Shown piece after piece: positions 1-8,958 of a stretch of 64,000 nucleotides of DNA (the stretch's first letter is position 1; each line of letters opens with the position of its first letter). The stretch is taken from contig NZ_JACOPV010000012.1 of the NCBI RefSeq assembly GCF_016881005.1, positions 124,001-188,000 of the forward strand. Reading direction: 5' to 3'. A program made the translations under genes and the position numbers. Below the pieces are notes generated by a model. The model had not been told where the DNA came from. It did no database searches and was given only the letters and a program-made list of their open reading frames with translations. Source of the stretch: Pseudomonas arcuscaelestis (GTDB taxonomy: Bacteria > Pseudomonadota > Gammaproteobacteria > Pseudomonadales > Pseudomonadaceae).

Positions 1-142
1 AACCGGGGCGGGCGCTGAGCAACGGTGAGGCATACAAATGGCTGATCCCCAGACGGGCGAAGTAGGGCACCAGTGGCAGCGCATCGTCGAGGGTGAAACC
101 GGCATGAAACTGCAGGCGCAAGGTGGCATTCAAAGCTTTCAA
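1..142 (-). CDS. treY: Malto-oligosyltrehalose synthase TreY, N-terminal fragment cut by the window edge
   Basis: Only about 47 N-terminal residues are visible, reading LRLQFHAGFTLDDALPLVPY and then ARLGISHLYASPLL. This is the opening of GH13 malto-oligosyltrehalose synthase, which turns the reducing end of a maltodextrin into a trehalosyl end in the cytoplasm. The most likely start is the TTG at 142, which overlaps the malQ stop (TTGA); a second in-frame TTG lies at 133. No ATG is available in this frame close to the conserved region. The gene is the last visible member of the glgA-treZ-malQ-treY run and would supply the substrate cleaved by TreZ. The identity rests on a short fragment plus the neighbours. 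Confidence 0.82.
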   Translation of the reverse strand, partial: MKALNATLRLQFHAGFTLDDALPLVPYFARLGISHLYASPLLSARPG

Positions 143-2208
143 AGGTCGCGCTCCCAGGCTTGCTCGCGGGCCTGGGCCAGTAGCTCCAGGCGGCGAGCGG
201 CGTCGGTATCGTCCAGTAGGTCGCTGGCCGGCTGGGCAAGGCGCCGCCGCCAGTTGGGGTGTGTGTCGATGGTGCCTGGCAGATTGGGCTGCTCGTCGAT
301 ACCCAGCAGGTCTTCCAGAGGCAGCAGCACCAGCGGCGCCCGGGTATGCCCCAGGAAGCGGATGCAGGCGTCGATCCTGGCCTCGTCGTCTGCCTGCACG
401 GCGTAGTTGTTCTCAAGGATTTTCTGCAAGCCCTGGCGCTCGTGTTCGCGGGTGATCCGCCATTGGCGTTCGGTGTCGGCATCGATCAGCGAAAGGCGTT
501 GGCTCCAGTCAATGTCACGGGCTTGCAACCAGCCGGCCAAGGGTGGCAGATCGTGGGTGCTGGTGGTCGCCAGGGCGTTGTCCGGCCAGTCCAGAATGGG
601 CGTGAAGTGGCCGGGTGGCTCTTGCTCGAACTGCAACACACGCATCCCGAGAATTGCCCGCTCAGCGAGCTTCTCACGCAGGCCTTCAGGCACCGTGCCC
701 AGGTCTTCGCCGAGGACAATGGCCTGGTGGCGCACGGACTCCAGGCACAGCAGGCGTAGCAGATCGTCGAGCGGATAATTCAGGTAGGCCCCTTCGCTGG
801 CGTGGGCGCCCAGGGGAATCAGCCATAGGCGCTGCAGACCCATGACATGGTCGATGCGCAAGCCGCCGGCATGGGCAAAGTTGGCCCGCAGCATTTCAAT
901 GAACGCGCGGTAGCCATTGCGCCGCAGGCCTTCGGGTGAGAACGCGCAGATCCCCCAGTTTTGCCCCAAGCGATTGAGAATGTCTGGCGGGGCGCCGACG
1001 TTGAGTCCGGCCAATAGCTCATCCTGACGGCTCCAGGCTTGACTGCCGGCACCATCGGCACCCACCGCCAGGTCAGCGATCAGGCCGATGGCCATGCCGT
1101 TGCTGCGGGCGGCATCCTGGGCGCGTTGCAGGCAGCGCTCGATCAACCATTGGCAGAAGGCGTGAAACTGGATCTGCTCTGGATGTTGCGCGGCGAACGC
1201 CGCCACCTCCGGGCTGTGTGGGTCATGCCAGGCTTCAGGCCATTGACGCCAGTCGGGGTCAAGCCCGCGTGCCTTGGCTTCGAGCTGCAGCGCCTCGAAC
1301 CGGCAGTGTTGCTCCAAGGCATCGCCGGCCTGCGTTCGGTAGCTGTCGAAGTCGACGCGCAGCGGATGGTCACCATCGATGAAGTCTTCGTACAGGCAAC
1401 GCAGCACCTGGTAGCGGCTGGCAGTCGCTTCGGGCCAGTCGATCAGGTTCAGTTGTTCGAGCGCTTGCAGCTTGTCTTCCAGGCCCAGGGTTTCCACGGC
1501 AAGACGCACCACTCGCTCGCCCAGAATCGCCGAGGGGCTTGCGTACAAGCTGTTCAGAAACAAGCGACTTGAAGGCGAGTAGGGGCTGTAGCGATGGCTG
1601 TCACTGGCGAACATGGCATGCATCGGGCTGATCGCCAATGCGTCAGCACCACGCTCGGCGGCACTGCGCGCCAGCGCTTCGAGCGCCAGGCAATCGCCGA
1701 ACCCACCGTCACCTTCGCGGCGCAGGCTGTAGAGCTGGGCACTGATGCCCCAGCAGCGCGGCGTGGGAGTGTCCAGGGCATCGTCAAGGCCGAAGGCGCG
1801 GGTGGGAGCCACCGCCAGGCAAAAGTGTTGTTCGCTGATGTGCACCTGGTGATAGCCAATTGGCAACCCGGCTGGCAGCGCACTACGATCATTCAGTTGC
1901 AGTTGTTGCTCGCTGCCGTCCTCCAGATGGATCCGGCAGGGACTGCCCACGGGGAAAAAGGCCGACAGGTCGAGTTCCTGCTGCACATCTACGGTAAACA
2001 ATGGTGGCAAGTGCCGGCTATCGTGGGCAGTCTTGAGCGCTTGCAGGCTGGTGGCTATCTGCACGTCATCTTTCGCTGGATGGCCCAATCCGGCCAGTAC
2101 CCGGCGCAAGGCGCTGTCGCTGACGCGTTGCTGGCGGCCGTTGGCGTCAATCCACTCCACAGAAATACCGGCCAACAGCGCCAGTTGCTGCAGATGTGCA
2201 TCACTCAT
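139..2208 (-). CDS. malQ: 4-alpha-glucanotransferase (amylomaltase) MalQ
   Basis: The 689-residue product is a full-length GH77 enzyme that transfers maltodextrin segments between alpha-1,4-glucans in the cytoplasm. Visible family motifs are RIDHVMGL (catalytic nucleophile Asp), GEDLGTVPEGLR (acid/base Glu) and STHDLPPLAGW (third catalytic Asp). The N-terminal 130 residues are the extra beta-rich domain of bacterial MalQ. The ATG at 2208 has a GGAG site 7 nt upstream and overlaps the end of treZ by 8 nt; the 3' end overlaps the treY start by 4 nt. This implies translational coupling within one glycogen/trehalose operon, where it probably recycles short oligosaccharides. Confidence 0.96.
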   Translation of the reverse strand: MSDAHLQQLALLAGISVEWIDANGRQQRVSDSALRRVLAGLGHPAKDDVQIATSLQALKTAHDSRHLPPLFTVDVQQELDLSAFFPVGSPCRIHLEDGSEQQLQLNDRSALPAGLPIGYHQVHISEQHFCLAVAPTRAFGLDDALDTPTPRCWGISAQLYSLRREGDGGFGDCLALEALARSAAERGADALAISPMHAMFASDSHRYSPYSPSSRLFLNSLYASPSAILGERVVRLAVETLGLEDKLQALEQLNLIDWPEATASRYQVLRCLYEDFIDGDHPLRVDFDSYRTQAGDALEQHCRFEALQLEAKARGLDPDWRQWPEAWHDPHSPEVAAFAAQHPEQIQFHAFCQWLIERCLQRAQDAARSNGMAIGLIADLAVGADGAGSQAWSRQDELLAGLNVGAPPDILNRLGQNWGICAFSPEGLRRNGYRAFIEMLRANFAHAGGLRIDHVMGLQRLWLIPLGAHASEGAYLNYPLDDLLRLLCLESVRHQAIVLGEDLGTVPEGLREKLAERAILGMRVLQFEQEPPGHFTPILDWPDNALATTSTHDLPPLAGWLQARDIDWSQRLSLIDADTERQWRITREHERQGLQKILENNYAVQADDEARIDACIRFLGHTRAPLVLLPLEDLLGIDEQPNLPGTIDTHPNWRRRLAQPASDLLDDTDAARRLELLAQAREQAWERDL

Positions 2209-3979
2209 GGGCAGGCTCCGAGGTTTGAGGGGGTAGCAGGCTCACCAAGGTGCTGTAGGGCGGCAATTCATCGCCGACCAGCGCATCGGCTGCACTGCAG
2301 AAAAGATGGGTGCGCGCGGCGGGCACTGTGTACGGGACGGCGGTGCTGCCCAGATTCATGTCGATGCGCAATATGCGTTTATCAGCCAACTGCCATGAGG
2401 CCGTGAGTGCTTTCTCGGCGATGACCTCGGCACCGAGGGCGCGACAGCCAGGCAGGTGCGGGGTGAGGTGCTGGTGGCGCAAGTGCAACAGCTGTTGGTA
2501 GAACGCTTGCCCGCCGGATTGGACTTCATCGGGAATACTAAGCACAGAGGCCGCAAACGTATCCAAGGCGTTGGGATCGGGGATGGTCGCCCGTTGTTCA
2601 GGGTGGGTAAAGGCTTGGAAACCAGCGAACTCTGCACGTCGGCCTTCCCGTACGGCATCGGCCAACTCGTCATGGTGATCGGTAAAGAACAAGAAGGGTT
2701 GTTCGCTCTGCCATTCTTCGCCCATGAACAGCAGCGGTACCATGGGTGACAGCAACAGCAAGGTTGTGGCGGCGCGCAATGCCTGGGGCGAACAGAGCTG
2801 GGTGAGGCGCTCGCCTTTGGCGCGATTGCCTACCTGGTCGTGGTTCTGCAAGAACAGCACGAAGGCCCGAGGGGGTAGGTGAGCACTGGGTTCGCCGCGC
2901 AGGCGCCCGTTGCGATCCGGTTCACCCTGAAAGACGAAACCCTGGCCCAGGCATCTGGCCAGCTTGGGCAAGGTAGCCTGGCAATAGTCGGCATAGTAGC
3001 CCTCATCTTCGCCGGTCAGCAGTACATGCAAGGCGTTGTGGCCGTCGTCGTTCCACTGCCCGTCGAAGTCCTTCTCCAGCAGGCTCGCCTGGTTGTGTTC
3101 ATTCTCCAGGACCAGCCACACGTGTCTGTCGGCAGGGATGGTATGGCGCACACGCTGGCTGAATACCCGTAGGAAATCCGGATCATCGATGGCGTGGACG
3201 GCATCCAGGCGCAAGCCATCGAAGCGGTAGTCGTGCAGCCACATCAAGGCATTTTCAATGTAGAAGTCGCGCACCTGGCGGCGACGAAAATCAATGGCAG
3301 CTCCCCAGGGCGTGTGGCGGTCCTGGCGAAAGAACTCGCTTGCATAGTGATTGAGGTAGTTGCCGTCTGGGCCGAAGTGGTTGTAAACCACGTCCAGCAA
3401 TACCATTAGGCCATGAGCATGGGCCTGATCGATCAATTGGCACAGTTGTTCAGGCGTACCGTAGGTGTGCTGCGGGGCAAAGGGCAGAACCCCGTCATAG
3501 CCCCAGTTGCGCTCACCGGGGAATTGGGCGATCGGCATCAGTTCGATGGCCGTCACCCCCAATGCTGCCAGGCGCGGCAGCTGTTCGATTACGCCGCTGT
3601 AGCCTCCTGCCAGGCCGACGTGTATTTCGTAAATCACCGCCTCATGCCACGGGCGGCCCTGCCAATGTTTATGTTTCCAGCCATACGCCGCGGGGTCGAT
3701 CACTTGGCTTGGGCCATGCACGCCCTCGGGCTGGAAGCGCGAGGCGGGGTCGGCAACCTGTTGATCACCATTGATGCAAAATTGGTACAGGGTGCCGGGC
3801 ACCGCAGGCCAGCGCGCGCGGAACCATCCTTCAGTTCCGCGCTGCAAGGGCAAGCGCTGACCGGTGTCCAGGCACACCTCGACGCTGTGGGCATCGGGTG
3901 CCCACAACGCAAAGCGTACTGTTTCGTTATCAAGCATTACGGCCCCGTGGGTCGCAAACTGATCTGACCTTAAGGGCAT
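2201..3979 (-). CDS. treZ: Malto-oligosyltrehalose trehalohydrolase TreZ
   Basis: TreZ (GH13) releases trehalose from maltooligosyl-trehalose made by TreY. The 592-residue product has an N-terminal CBM48-like beta domain (about residues 1-100, VRFALWAPDAHSVEV) and a catalytic barrel with DVVYNHFGPDGNYL, GLRLDAVHAIDD (nucleophile Asp), LVLENEHN (acid Glu) and LQNHDQVGNRAKG. A GTG at 3988 is in frame, but it lies inside the Shine-Dalgarno sequence GAGG that serves the ATG at 3979, so 3979 is chosen. It sits 16 nt after glgA and overlaps malQ by 8 nt. With treY it forms the TreYZ route from glycogen to trehalose, an osmoprotectant path. Confidence 0.96.
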   Translation of the reverse strand: MPLRSDQFATHGAVMLDNETVRFALWAPDAHSVEVCLDTGQRLPLQRGTEGWFRARWPAVPGTLYQFCINGDQQVADPASRFQPEGVHGPSQVIDPAAYGWKHKHWQGRPWHEAVIYEIHVGLAGGYSGVIEQLPRLAALGVTAIELMPIAQFPGERNWGYDGVLPFAPQHTYGTPEQLCQLIDQAHAHGLMVLLDVVYNHFGPDGNYLNHYASEFFRQDRHTPWGAAIDFRRRQVRDFYIENALMWLHDYRFDGLRLDAVHAIDDPDFLRVFSQRVRHTIPADRHVWLVLENEHNQASLLEKDFDGQWNDDGHNALHVLLTGEDEGYYADYCQATLPKLARCLGQGFVFQGEPDRNGRLRGEPSAHLPPRAFVLFLQNHDQVGNRAKGERLTQLCSPQALRAATTLLLLSPMVPLLFMGEEWQSEQPFLFFTDHHDELADAVREGRRAEFAGFQAFTHPEQRATIPDPNALDTFAASVLSIPDEVQSGGQAFYQQLLHLRHQHLTPHLPGCRALGAEVIAEKALTASWQLADKRILRIDMNLGSTAVPYTVPAARTHLFCSAADALVGDELPPYSTLVSLLPPQTSEPAHE

Positions 3980-3995
3980 GAGTGCCACCTCGCAC

Positions 3996-5555
3996 TTAGC
4001 GTCCAGCTACTAAAGCCCGCTCCACCAACTCCTCATACAGCCGCGCATAGGGTTCCACCGCCTGGCACCAGTTGAATGGCTGGGTCATGGCCAGGCAGCG
4101 CATAGCGCCAAGCAAATCTTTTTTGCCATAGACATAGAAGGCCCGGCTGATGGCCTCGCGATAGCTTTCAACCGTGGACTCATCGAACAGAAAACCGGTA
4201 ACACCGTTTTGAATGGTGTCCGCCAGGCCGCCGGTATTGCGTGCCACCGGAAGCGATCCGAAGCGCTGCGCATACATCTGGCTCAGGCCGCAGGGTTCGT
4301 AACGTGATGGCATCAACAAGAAGTCACTGCCGGCAAACATGCGCCGGGCATCGGTTTCGTTGAAGCCGATGCGCACACCGACCTGACCGGGATAGCGCAG
4401 GGCCAGTTCGCGCATGGCTTGTTCTTCTTCCGGCTCACCGCGCCCGATGATCGCGATCTGGCCGCCCTGGCTGACAATGTAGTCGGCGACGCCCAGAGTC
4501 AGGTCCAGGCCCTTCTGGTACACCAGCCGGGAAACCACGGCGAACAACGGGCCGCTGGAAGGCTTGAGCTCGAAAAGGTCGCGTACCTGTTGGCTATTGA
4601 CGGCCTTGCCGTCCCAGTCGTTGAGGCTGAAGGGGTGATCCAGATGCGGGTCGCTGGCCGAATCCCAGCTTTCATCGATGCCGTTGGGGATGCCACTGAG
4701 CAGGCCTTGCTGGGCCTTGCTGCCAAGAAAGCCATCGAGGCCGCAGCCGAAGTCCGGCGTGGTGATTTCCCGCGCATAGGTGGCGCTTACAGTGGTGATG
4801 TGGCTGGAATAGGCAAGACCCGCCTTGAGGAACGACAGTTTGCCATAGAACTCCATGCCTTCTTGTTGCAGGGCATGGTCGGGGATTGCCAATTCCGGGC
4901 AGCAGGCGCGGCTGACCACACCTTGGTAGGCCAGGTTGTGGATGGTGAACAACGTCGGTGTCTGCAAGCCGCGCCAATGCATGTAGGCGGGCGCCAGGCC
5001 CGCTGGCCAGTCATGAGCGTGAACCAGATCGGGCTTCCAGTGGACCATCCCCTCACCTGCGGCAATCTCGGCGGCGGCCAGGCCCAGGCGGGCAAAACGG
5101 ATGTGGTTGTCCGGCCAGTCGCGGCCGTTGTTGGCTCCATAGGGGGTGCCTTCGCGCTGATATAGCTCAGGGCAGATCAGCACATAGATGACCAGGCCGT
5201 CGGTCAAATCCATGCGCCCGATCTTGCAGGGCGGCAAGGCTGCATGGCCGCCCAGTTCGCCGACCAGGTGAATGGGGTTGTCGCTCTCCAGCACCTGGGG
5301 GTAGCCGGGGATGAGTACACGCACATCATGAAGATGTCGCATCGCCCGCGGCAGGGCGGCAGACACGTCACCCAGGCCGCCGGTCTTGACCAGATCAGCG
5401 ATTTCCGAAGTGACGAACAAAACTTTGCGCTTGTTCGGGTTGTGCCGGGAGTCGCCGCCAGGTGCCTTGGCTGTCGTGTTGAAGTCCGTGGTCAGCGACG
5501 CACGGTTATCCGGAGTGAAATGTTCTACATGAGGTTCGACAGCGGCACTGATCAT
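3996..5555 (-). CDS. glgA: Glycogen (starch) synthase GlgA
   Basis: The 519-residue GT5 glycosyltransferase elongates alpha-1,4-glucan from a nucleotide sugar. After a variable 40-residue N-terminus comes VLFVTSEIADLVKTGGLGDV, in which the KTGGLGDV signature binds the sugar nucleotide. Further motifs are VHAHDWPAGLAPAY and the C-terminal MPSRYEPCGLSQMYA, with the family Glu-x7-Glu-like region. The length is slightly above the usual 480-490 because of the extra N-terminus, which looks poorly conserved, so the true start could be later. It is first in the minus-strand glgA-treZ-malQ-treY operon, and the 520-nt region upstream should hold the operon promoter. Confidence 0.95.
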   Translation of the reverse strand: MISAAVEPHVEHFTPDNRASLTTDFNTTAKAPGGDSRHNPNKRKVLFVTSEIADLVKTGGLGDVSAALPRAMRHLHDVRVLIPGYPQVLESDNPIHLVGELGGHAALPPCKIGRMDLTDGLVIYVLICPELYQREGTPYGANNGRDWPDNHIRFARLGLAAAEIAAGEGMVHWKPDLVHAHDWPAGLAPAYMHWRGLQTPTLFTIHNLAYQGVVSRACCPELAIPDHALQQEGMEFYGKLSFLKAGLAYSSHITTVSATYAREITTPDFGCGLDGFLGSKAQQGLLSGIPNGIDESWDSASDPHLDHPFSLNDWDGKAVNSQQVRDLFELKPSSGPLFAVVSRLVYQKGLDLTLGVADYIVSQGGQIAIIGRGEPEEEQAMRELALRYPGQVGVRIGFNETDARRMFAGSDFLLMPSRYEPCGLSQMYAQRFGSLPVARNTGGLADTIQNGVTGFLFDESTVESYREAISRAFYVYGKKDLLGAMRCLAMTQPFNWCQAVEPYARLYEELVERALVAGR

Positions 5556-6077
5556 ACTTCTTTCCGTCCCTATGTGCGGGTGTGGTCACCCGTTGTTGTG
5601 TTTGCTAACGCTCTCTCTGTGTGTGGTATTGCTGAATGCGGTCCTTCGCCCGAAATCGTGCGCACAAGCGCAACGCGTAGTGGCAGTCATGCCGACAACG
5701 TGGTGACTATCAGGGGTGGCTGGGCTGCGTCTGGTTTTCCAGAAACGATGGCCTACTTCTATTGCTGACCTACGGCCAAATCGGAAAGTTCTACTTTTTT
5801 TAATCGACTTTTCCGGACAATCTCGTGGCCGAATACTGAGTGTAGGAGAGATAACGCGGATAATGTGACCCGCTGGTCACTTTGCTAGCCTTTGTGCGTC
5901 TGACGCGCAGGCGTAAGCCTTTTGTGTTGCAATTTCGGGATGGGAGGGGAGTGTTACTTAATGTTTGGTGGGGGCCATTGTCGTTAGTGGGAGCCGGCAA
6001 TACCAACTCCCACGCAGCACAGTTGTTCCTGCAATTGGGCCTGTCAAAGGCTATGGAACAGGCCGATCACAAGCGGC
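5556..6077. other. Intergenic region upstream of glgA
   Basis: About 520 nt lie between the glgA start and the end of the small coiled-coil gene. Short open frames in it (for example 5800-6006 minus and 5882-6091 plus) lack ribosome sites and recognisable protein character, so none is called. The stretch 5785-5830 is AT-rich compared with its surroundings. The region presumably contains the glgA promoter, but I see no element I can name. Confidence 0.5.
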
Positions 6078-6245
6078 TCAAGCATGTGTAGCGGGGTGAT
6101 CTGCCTGGGTTTGCTGTAATTTCTGATTCAGTTGCGCAACTTGCTGCAGCAACTGGTCGCGTTCTTCGCGCAAACGGCGCAATTCATCTCTGTGAACGGT
6201 CACATAGAGGGTTTGCGGCGGCATTTTCGGTAGAAGGGTTCCCAT
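6078..6245 (-). CDS. Small conserved-looking coiled-coil protein of unknown function
   Basis: The predicted product is 55 residues. It opens MGTLLPKMPPQTLYVTVHRD and continues with a heptad-rich segment, ELRRLREERDQLLQQVAQL, that should form a leucine-zipper-like coiled coil. The frame is open 27 codons further upstream, but the ATG at 6245 has GAGGTG 6-10 nt before it and the upstream part looks non-coding, so this start is preferred. It is cytoplasmic, with no signal or membrane segment. It stands alone, divergent from gnd. I do not recognise a named family; a small oligomerisation or adaptor role would only be a guess. Confidence 0.65.
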   Translation of the reverse strand: MGTLLPKMPPQTLYVTVHRDELRRLREERDQLLQQVAQLNQKLQQTQADHPATHA

Positions 6246-6440
6246 TACACACCTCGCGAATGGCTGATTACTGTTACAAGCGTAGCCGCTCGACGGGGCG
6301 GGATTCTGAATTCTTTTTGCTGTCATGGGAACTTTTTTGTTCGGCGCTGTCTTGCCGTTCGTCGCTGAACCCAGCAGCCCAAGGCTGGACTAATCTTCAA
6401 GGCTTGAACGTTCGTTTTCATCAATATGGAGCATCGGCAC

Positions 6441-7424
6441 ATGCAACTGGGAATCGTGGGGCTGGGCCGCATGGGCGGTAACATTGCACGGCGCTTGATG
6501 CGTGAGGGCCACCGTATGGTGGTGCATGACCGCGATCACAGCGCGGTCAAGACCTTGGTGGGCGAAGGCGCGAACGGCGCGCATGACCTGGGCGCACTGG
6601 TCGCGAAGCTGGAAAAACCCCGCGCGGTGTGGGTGATGCTCCCCGCTGGCGAGGCGACCGAGCAGACCATCAGCCAACTGGCGGACATCCTCGATGCCGA
6701 CGATGTGATCATCGATGGTGGCAACACGTTCTACAAGGATGACATCCGCCGCGCCACGGAGCTGGCCAAGCGTCAGCTGCATTATGTCGATGTTGGCACC
6801 TCGGGCGGGGTCTGGGGGCTGGAGCGGGGCTATTGCATGATGATCGGTGGTGAGAAAGCGGTGCTCGAACGCCTTGATCCGCTGTTCGCCACACTGGCCC
6901 CCGGCGTTGGCAGCATACCCCGCACGCGGGGTCGCAGCGGTCCGGCCGGGCGTGCTGAACAGGGTTATATCCATGCAGGTCCGGCAGGCGCCGGGCATTA
7001 TGTGAAGATGATCCATAACGGCATTGAGTACGGTCTGATGCAGGCCTATGCCGAGGGTTTCGATATTCTCAAGAGTAAAGCCAGCGAGGCCTTGCCGGTC
7101 GAACAGCGCTTTGACCTGGATGTGGCCGAAATCGCTGAAGTATGGCGACGCGGCAGCGTGGTGACCTCATGGTTGCTGGACCTGACCGCCGATGCGCTGG
7201 TGGCCGATCCGCAGTTGGGTGGCTACAGCGGCGCTGTCGCCGACAGTGGCGAGGGACGCTGGACCATTGATGCGGCCGTCGAGCAGGCGGTGCCTGTGCC
7301 GGTGTTGTCCAGTGCCCTGTTTGCACGCTTTCGCTCGCGCCAGCAACAAGGCACCTACGCCGACCGCATGCTGTCGGCGATGCGTTTCGGATTCGGTGGT
7401 CACGTCGAGAAAAAAGTCGAATGA
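6441..7424 (+). CDS. gnd: 6-phosphogluconate dehydrogenase, decarboxylating (short, GndA/YqeC type)
   Basis: The 327-residue enzyme oxidises and decarboxylates 6-phosphogluconate to ribulose 5-phosphate. It starts MQLGIVGLGRMGGNIARRL, a Rossmann GxGxxG fold, followed by MVVHDRD, where an acidic residue at the end of beta 2 suggests NAD rather than NADP preference. The active-site segment is HYVKMIHNGIEYGLMQAYAE (Lys and Asn). It is of the short class (about 300-330 residues) rather than the roughly 470-residue E. coli type. The start at 6441 has GGAG 9-13 nt upstream; an open extension to 6426 is less likely. The stop overlaps the zwf start by 4 nt, so gnd-zwf are probably co-translated. Confidence 0.95.
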   Translation: MQLGIVGLGRMGGNIARRLMREGHRMVVHDRDHSAVKTLVGEGANGAHDLGALVAKLEKPRAVWVMLPAGEATEQTISQLADILDADDVIIDGGNTFYKDDIRRATELAKRQLHYVDVGTSGGVWGLERGYCMMIGGEKAVLERLDPLFATLAPGVGSIPRTRGRSGPAGRAEQGYIHAGPAGAGHYVKMIHNGIEYGLMQAYAEGFDILKSKASEALPVEQRFDLDVAEIAEVWRRGSVVTSWLLDLTADALVADPQLGGYSGAVADSGEGRWTIDAAVEQAVPVPVLSSALFARFRSRQQQGTYADRMLSAMRFGFGGHVEKKVE

Positions 7425-8920
7425 GCAATACACCTATCGACGCGGCACCGCCGTGCACCTTGTTCCTGTTTGGCGCCAATGGCGACCTGGTAAAGCGTTT
7501 GCTCATGCCGGCGCTCTACAACCTCAGTCGCGATGGCTTGCTGGATAAAAACCTGCGAATCGTCGGGGTTGATCACAATGCTGCCAGCGACACGGAATTC
7601 GCCCAGCGCCTGCAAGCCTTCATGCTGGAACGCGACAAGGCCAGCCCGGATGCCCCCTGCCTGGATGAAAAGCTCTGGAGCCGTCTGGCCAAGCGTATTG
7701 GCTACCAGACAGGCGACTTTCTCGACGAGGCGACCTATCAGGCCATCGCCCGCCGTATCGAAAACAACCCCAGTGCCAATGCGGTGTTTTACCTCGCGAC
7801 GTCCCCACGCTTTTTCAGCGAGGTGGTGCAGCGTCTTGGCGCCGCTGGGCTGCTTGATGAAAGCGAGGGCTTTCGCCGGGTGGTGGTGGAAAAACCTTTC
7901 GGCTCGGACCTGGCCAGCGCTGAGGCGCTCAATGCGTGTTTGCTCAAGGTCATGAGTGAAAAGCAGATCTACCGCATTGACCATTACCTGGGTAAGGAGA
8001 CAGTGCAGAACATCCTTGTCAGCCGCTTCTCCAACGGTATTTTCGAAGCCTTCTGGAACAATCATTACATCGATCACGTACAGATTACCGCTGCCGAAAC
8101 CGTTGGTGTGGAAAGCCGTGGCGGCTTTTACGACAGCACCGGGGCCTTGCGCGACATGGTCCCCAACCATCTGTTTCAACTCCTGGCCATGGTTGCCATG
8201 GAACCACCAGCGGCTTTCGGTGCAGATGCAGTGCGCAGCGAAAAAGCCAAGGTGATAGGGGCTATCCGGCCCTGGTCGAAGACCATGGCACTGAAGAACT
8301 CAGTGCGTGGCCAATACACCGCAGGCAAGCAAGGGCGCAAAAAGGTTCCCGGTTACCGCGAAGAGCCGCGGGTCGATGCGCAGAGTGAGACAGAAACCTT
8401 CGTGGCCTTGAAGGTGATGATCGACAACTGGCGCTGGGTCGGCGTGCCGTTCTACCTGCGTACAGGCAAGCGCATGAGCGTGCGCGATACGGAAATCGCC
8501 ATTTGCTTCAAGCCGGCGCCTTACGCTCAGTTTCGCGACACCGAGGTCGAGCGCCTGCAGCCCAATTATCTGCGTATACAGATCCAGCCCAACGAAGGCA
8601 TGTGGTTCGACTTGCAGGCCAAGCGTCCGGGGCCGGCACTGGCGATGGAGAACATCGAGCTGGGGTTTGCCTACAAGGACTTCTTCAAGATGCAGCCTTC
8701 CACAGGCTATGAAACCTTGATCTACGACTGCCTGACCGGGGATCAAACCCTGTTTCAACGTGCCGACAACATCGAGAACGGCTGGCGTGCGGTGCAGCCG
8801 TTTCTCGATGCCTGGAAGCAGGGTGGCGAGGTGCAGCCCTATGCGGCTGGCGAGGATGGCCCGGCTGCAGCTGACGAACTGCTGAGTCGGGATCGACGGG
8901 TATGGCATCCGATCGGTTGA
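7421..8920 (+). CDS. zwf: Glucose-6-phosphate 1-dehydrogenase Zwf
   Basis: The 499-residue enzyme makes 6-phosphoglucono-lactone and NAD(P)H from glucose 6-phosphate. The nucleotide-binding segment is LFLFGANGDLVKRLLMPALY (the usual GASGDL reads GANGDL). The substrate-binding/active-site signature is IYRIDHYLGKETVQNI, and the C-terminal domain contains VPFYLRTGKRM. The start overlaps the gnd stop (ATGA). The direct gnd-zwf coupling indicates an oxidative pentose-phosphate unit separate from the usual zwf-pgl-eda cluster of pseudomonads, so this may be a second zwf isozyme with its own cofactor preference; that is inference from context. Confidence 0.96.
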   Translation: MSNTPIDAAPPCTLFLFGANGDLVKRLLMPALYNLSRDGLLDKNLRIVGVDHNAASDTEFAQRLQAFMLERDKASPDAPCLDEKLWSRLAKRIGYQTGDFLDEATYQAIARRIENNPSANAVFYLATSPRFFSEVVQRLGAAGLLDESEGFRRVVVEKPFGSDLASAEALNACLLKVMSEKQIYRIDHYLGKETVQNILVSRFSNGIFEAFWNNHYIDHVQITAAETVGVESRGGFYDSTGALRDMVPNHLFQLLAMVAMEPPAAFGADAVRSEKAKVIGAIRPWSKTMALKNSVRGQYTAGKQGRKKVPGYREEPRVDAQSETETFVALKVMIDNWRWVGVPFYLRTGKRMSVRDTEIAICFKPAPYAQFRDTEVERLQPNYLRIQIQPNEGMWFDLQAKRPGPALAMENIELGFAYKDFFKMQPSTGYETLIYDCLTGDQTLFQRADNIENGWRAVQPFLDAWKQGGEVQPYAAGEDGPAAADELLSRDRRVWHPIG

Positions 8921-8958
8921 ATCTCGCTCCCATCGGCCTGAGCGTTGCGGTGGGGCTG

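Noticed and set aside
3980..3988. GTG at 3988 as the treZ start
   Set aside because: It falls within the Shine-Dalgarno sequence for the ATG at 3979.
5800..6006. 68-residue open frame upstream of glgA
   Set aside because: No ribosome site and a composition unlike the genes around it.
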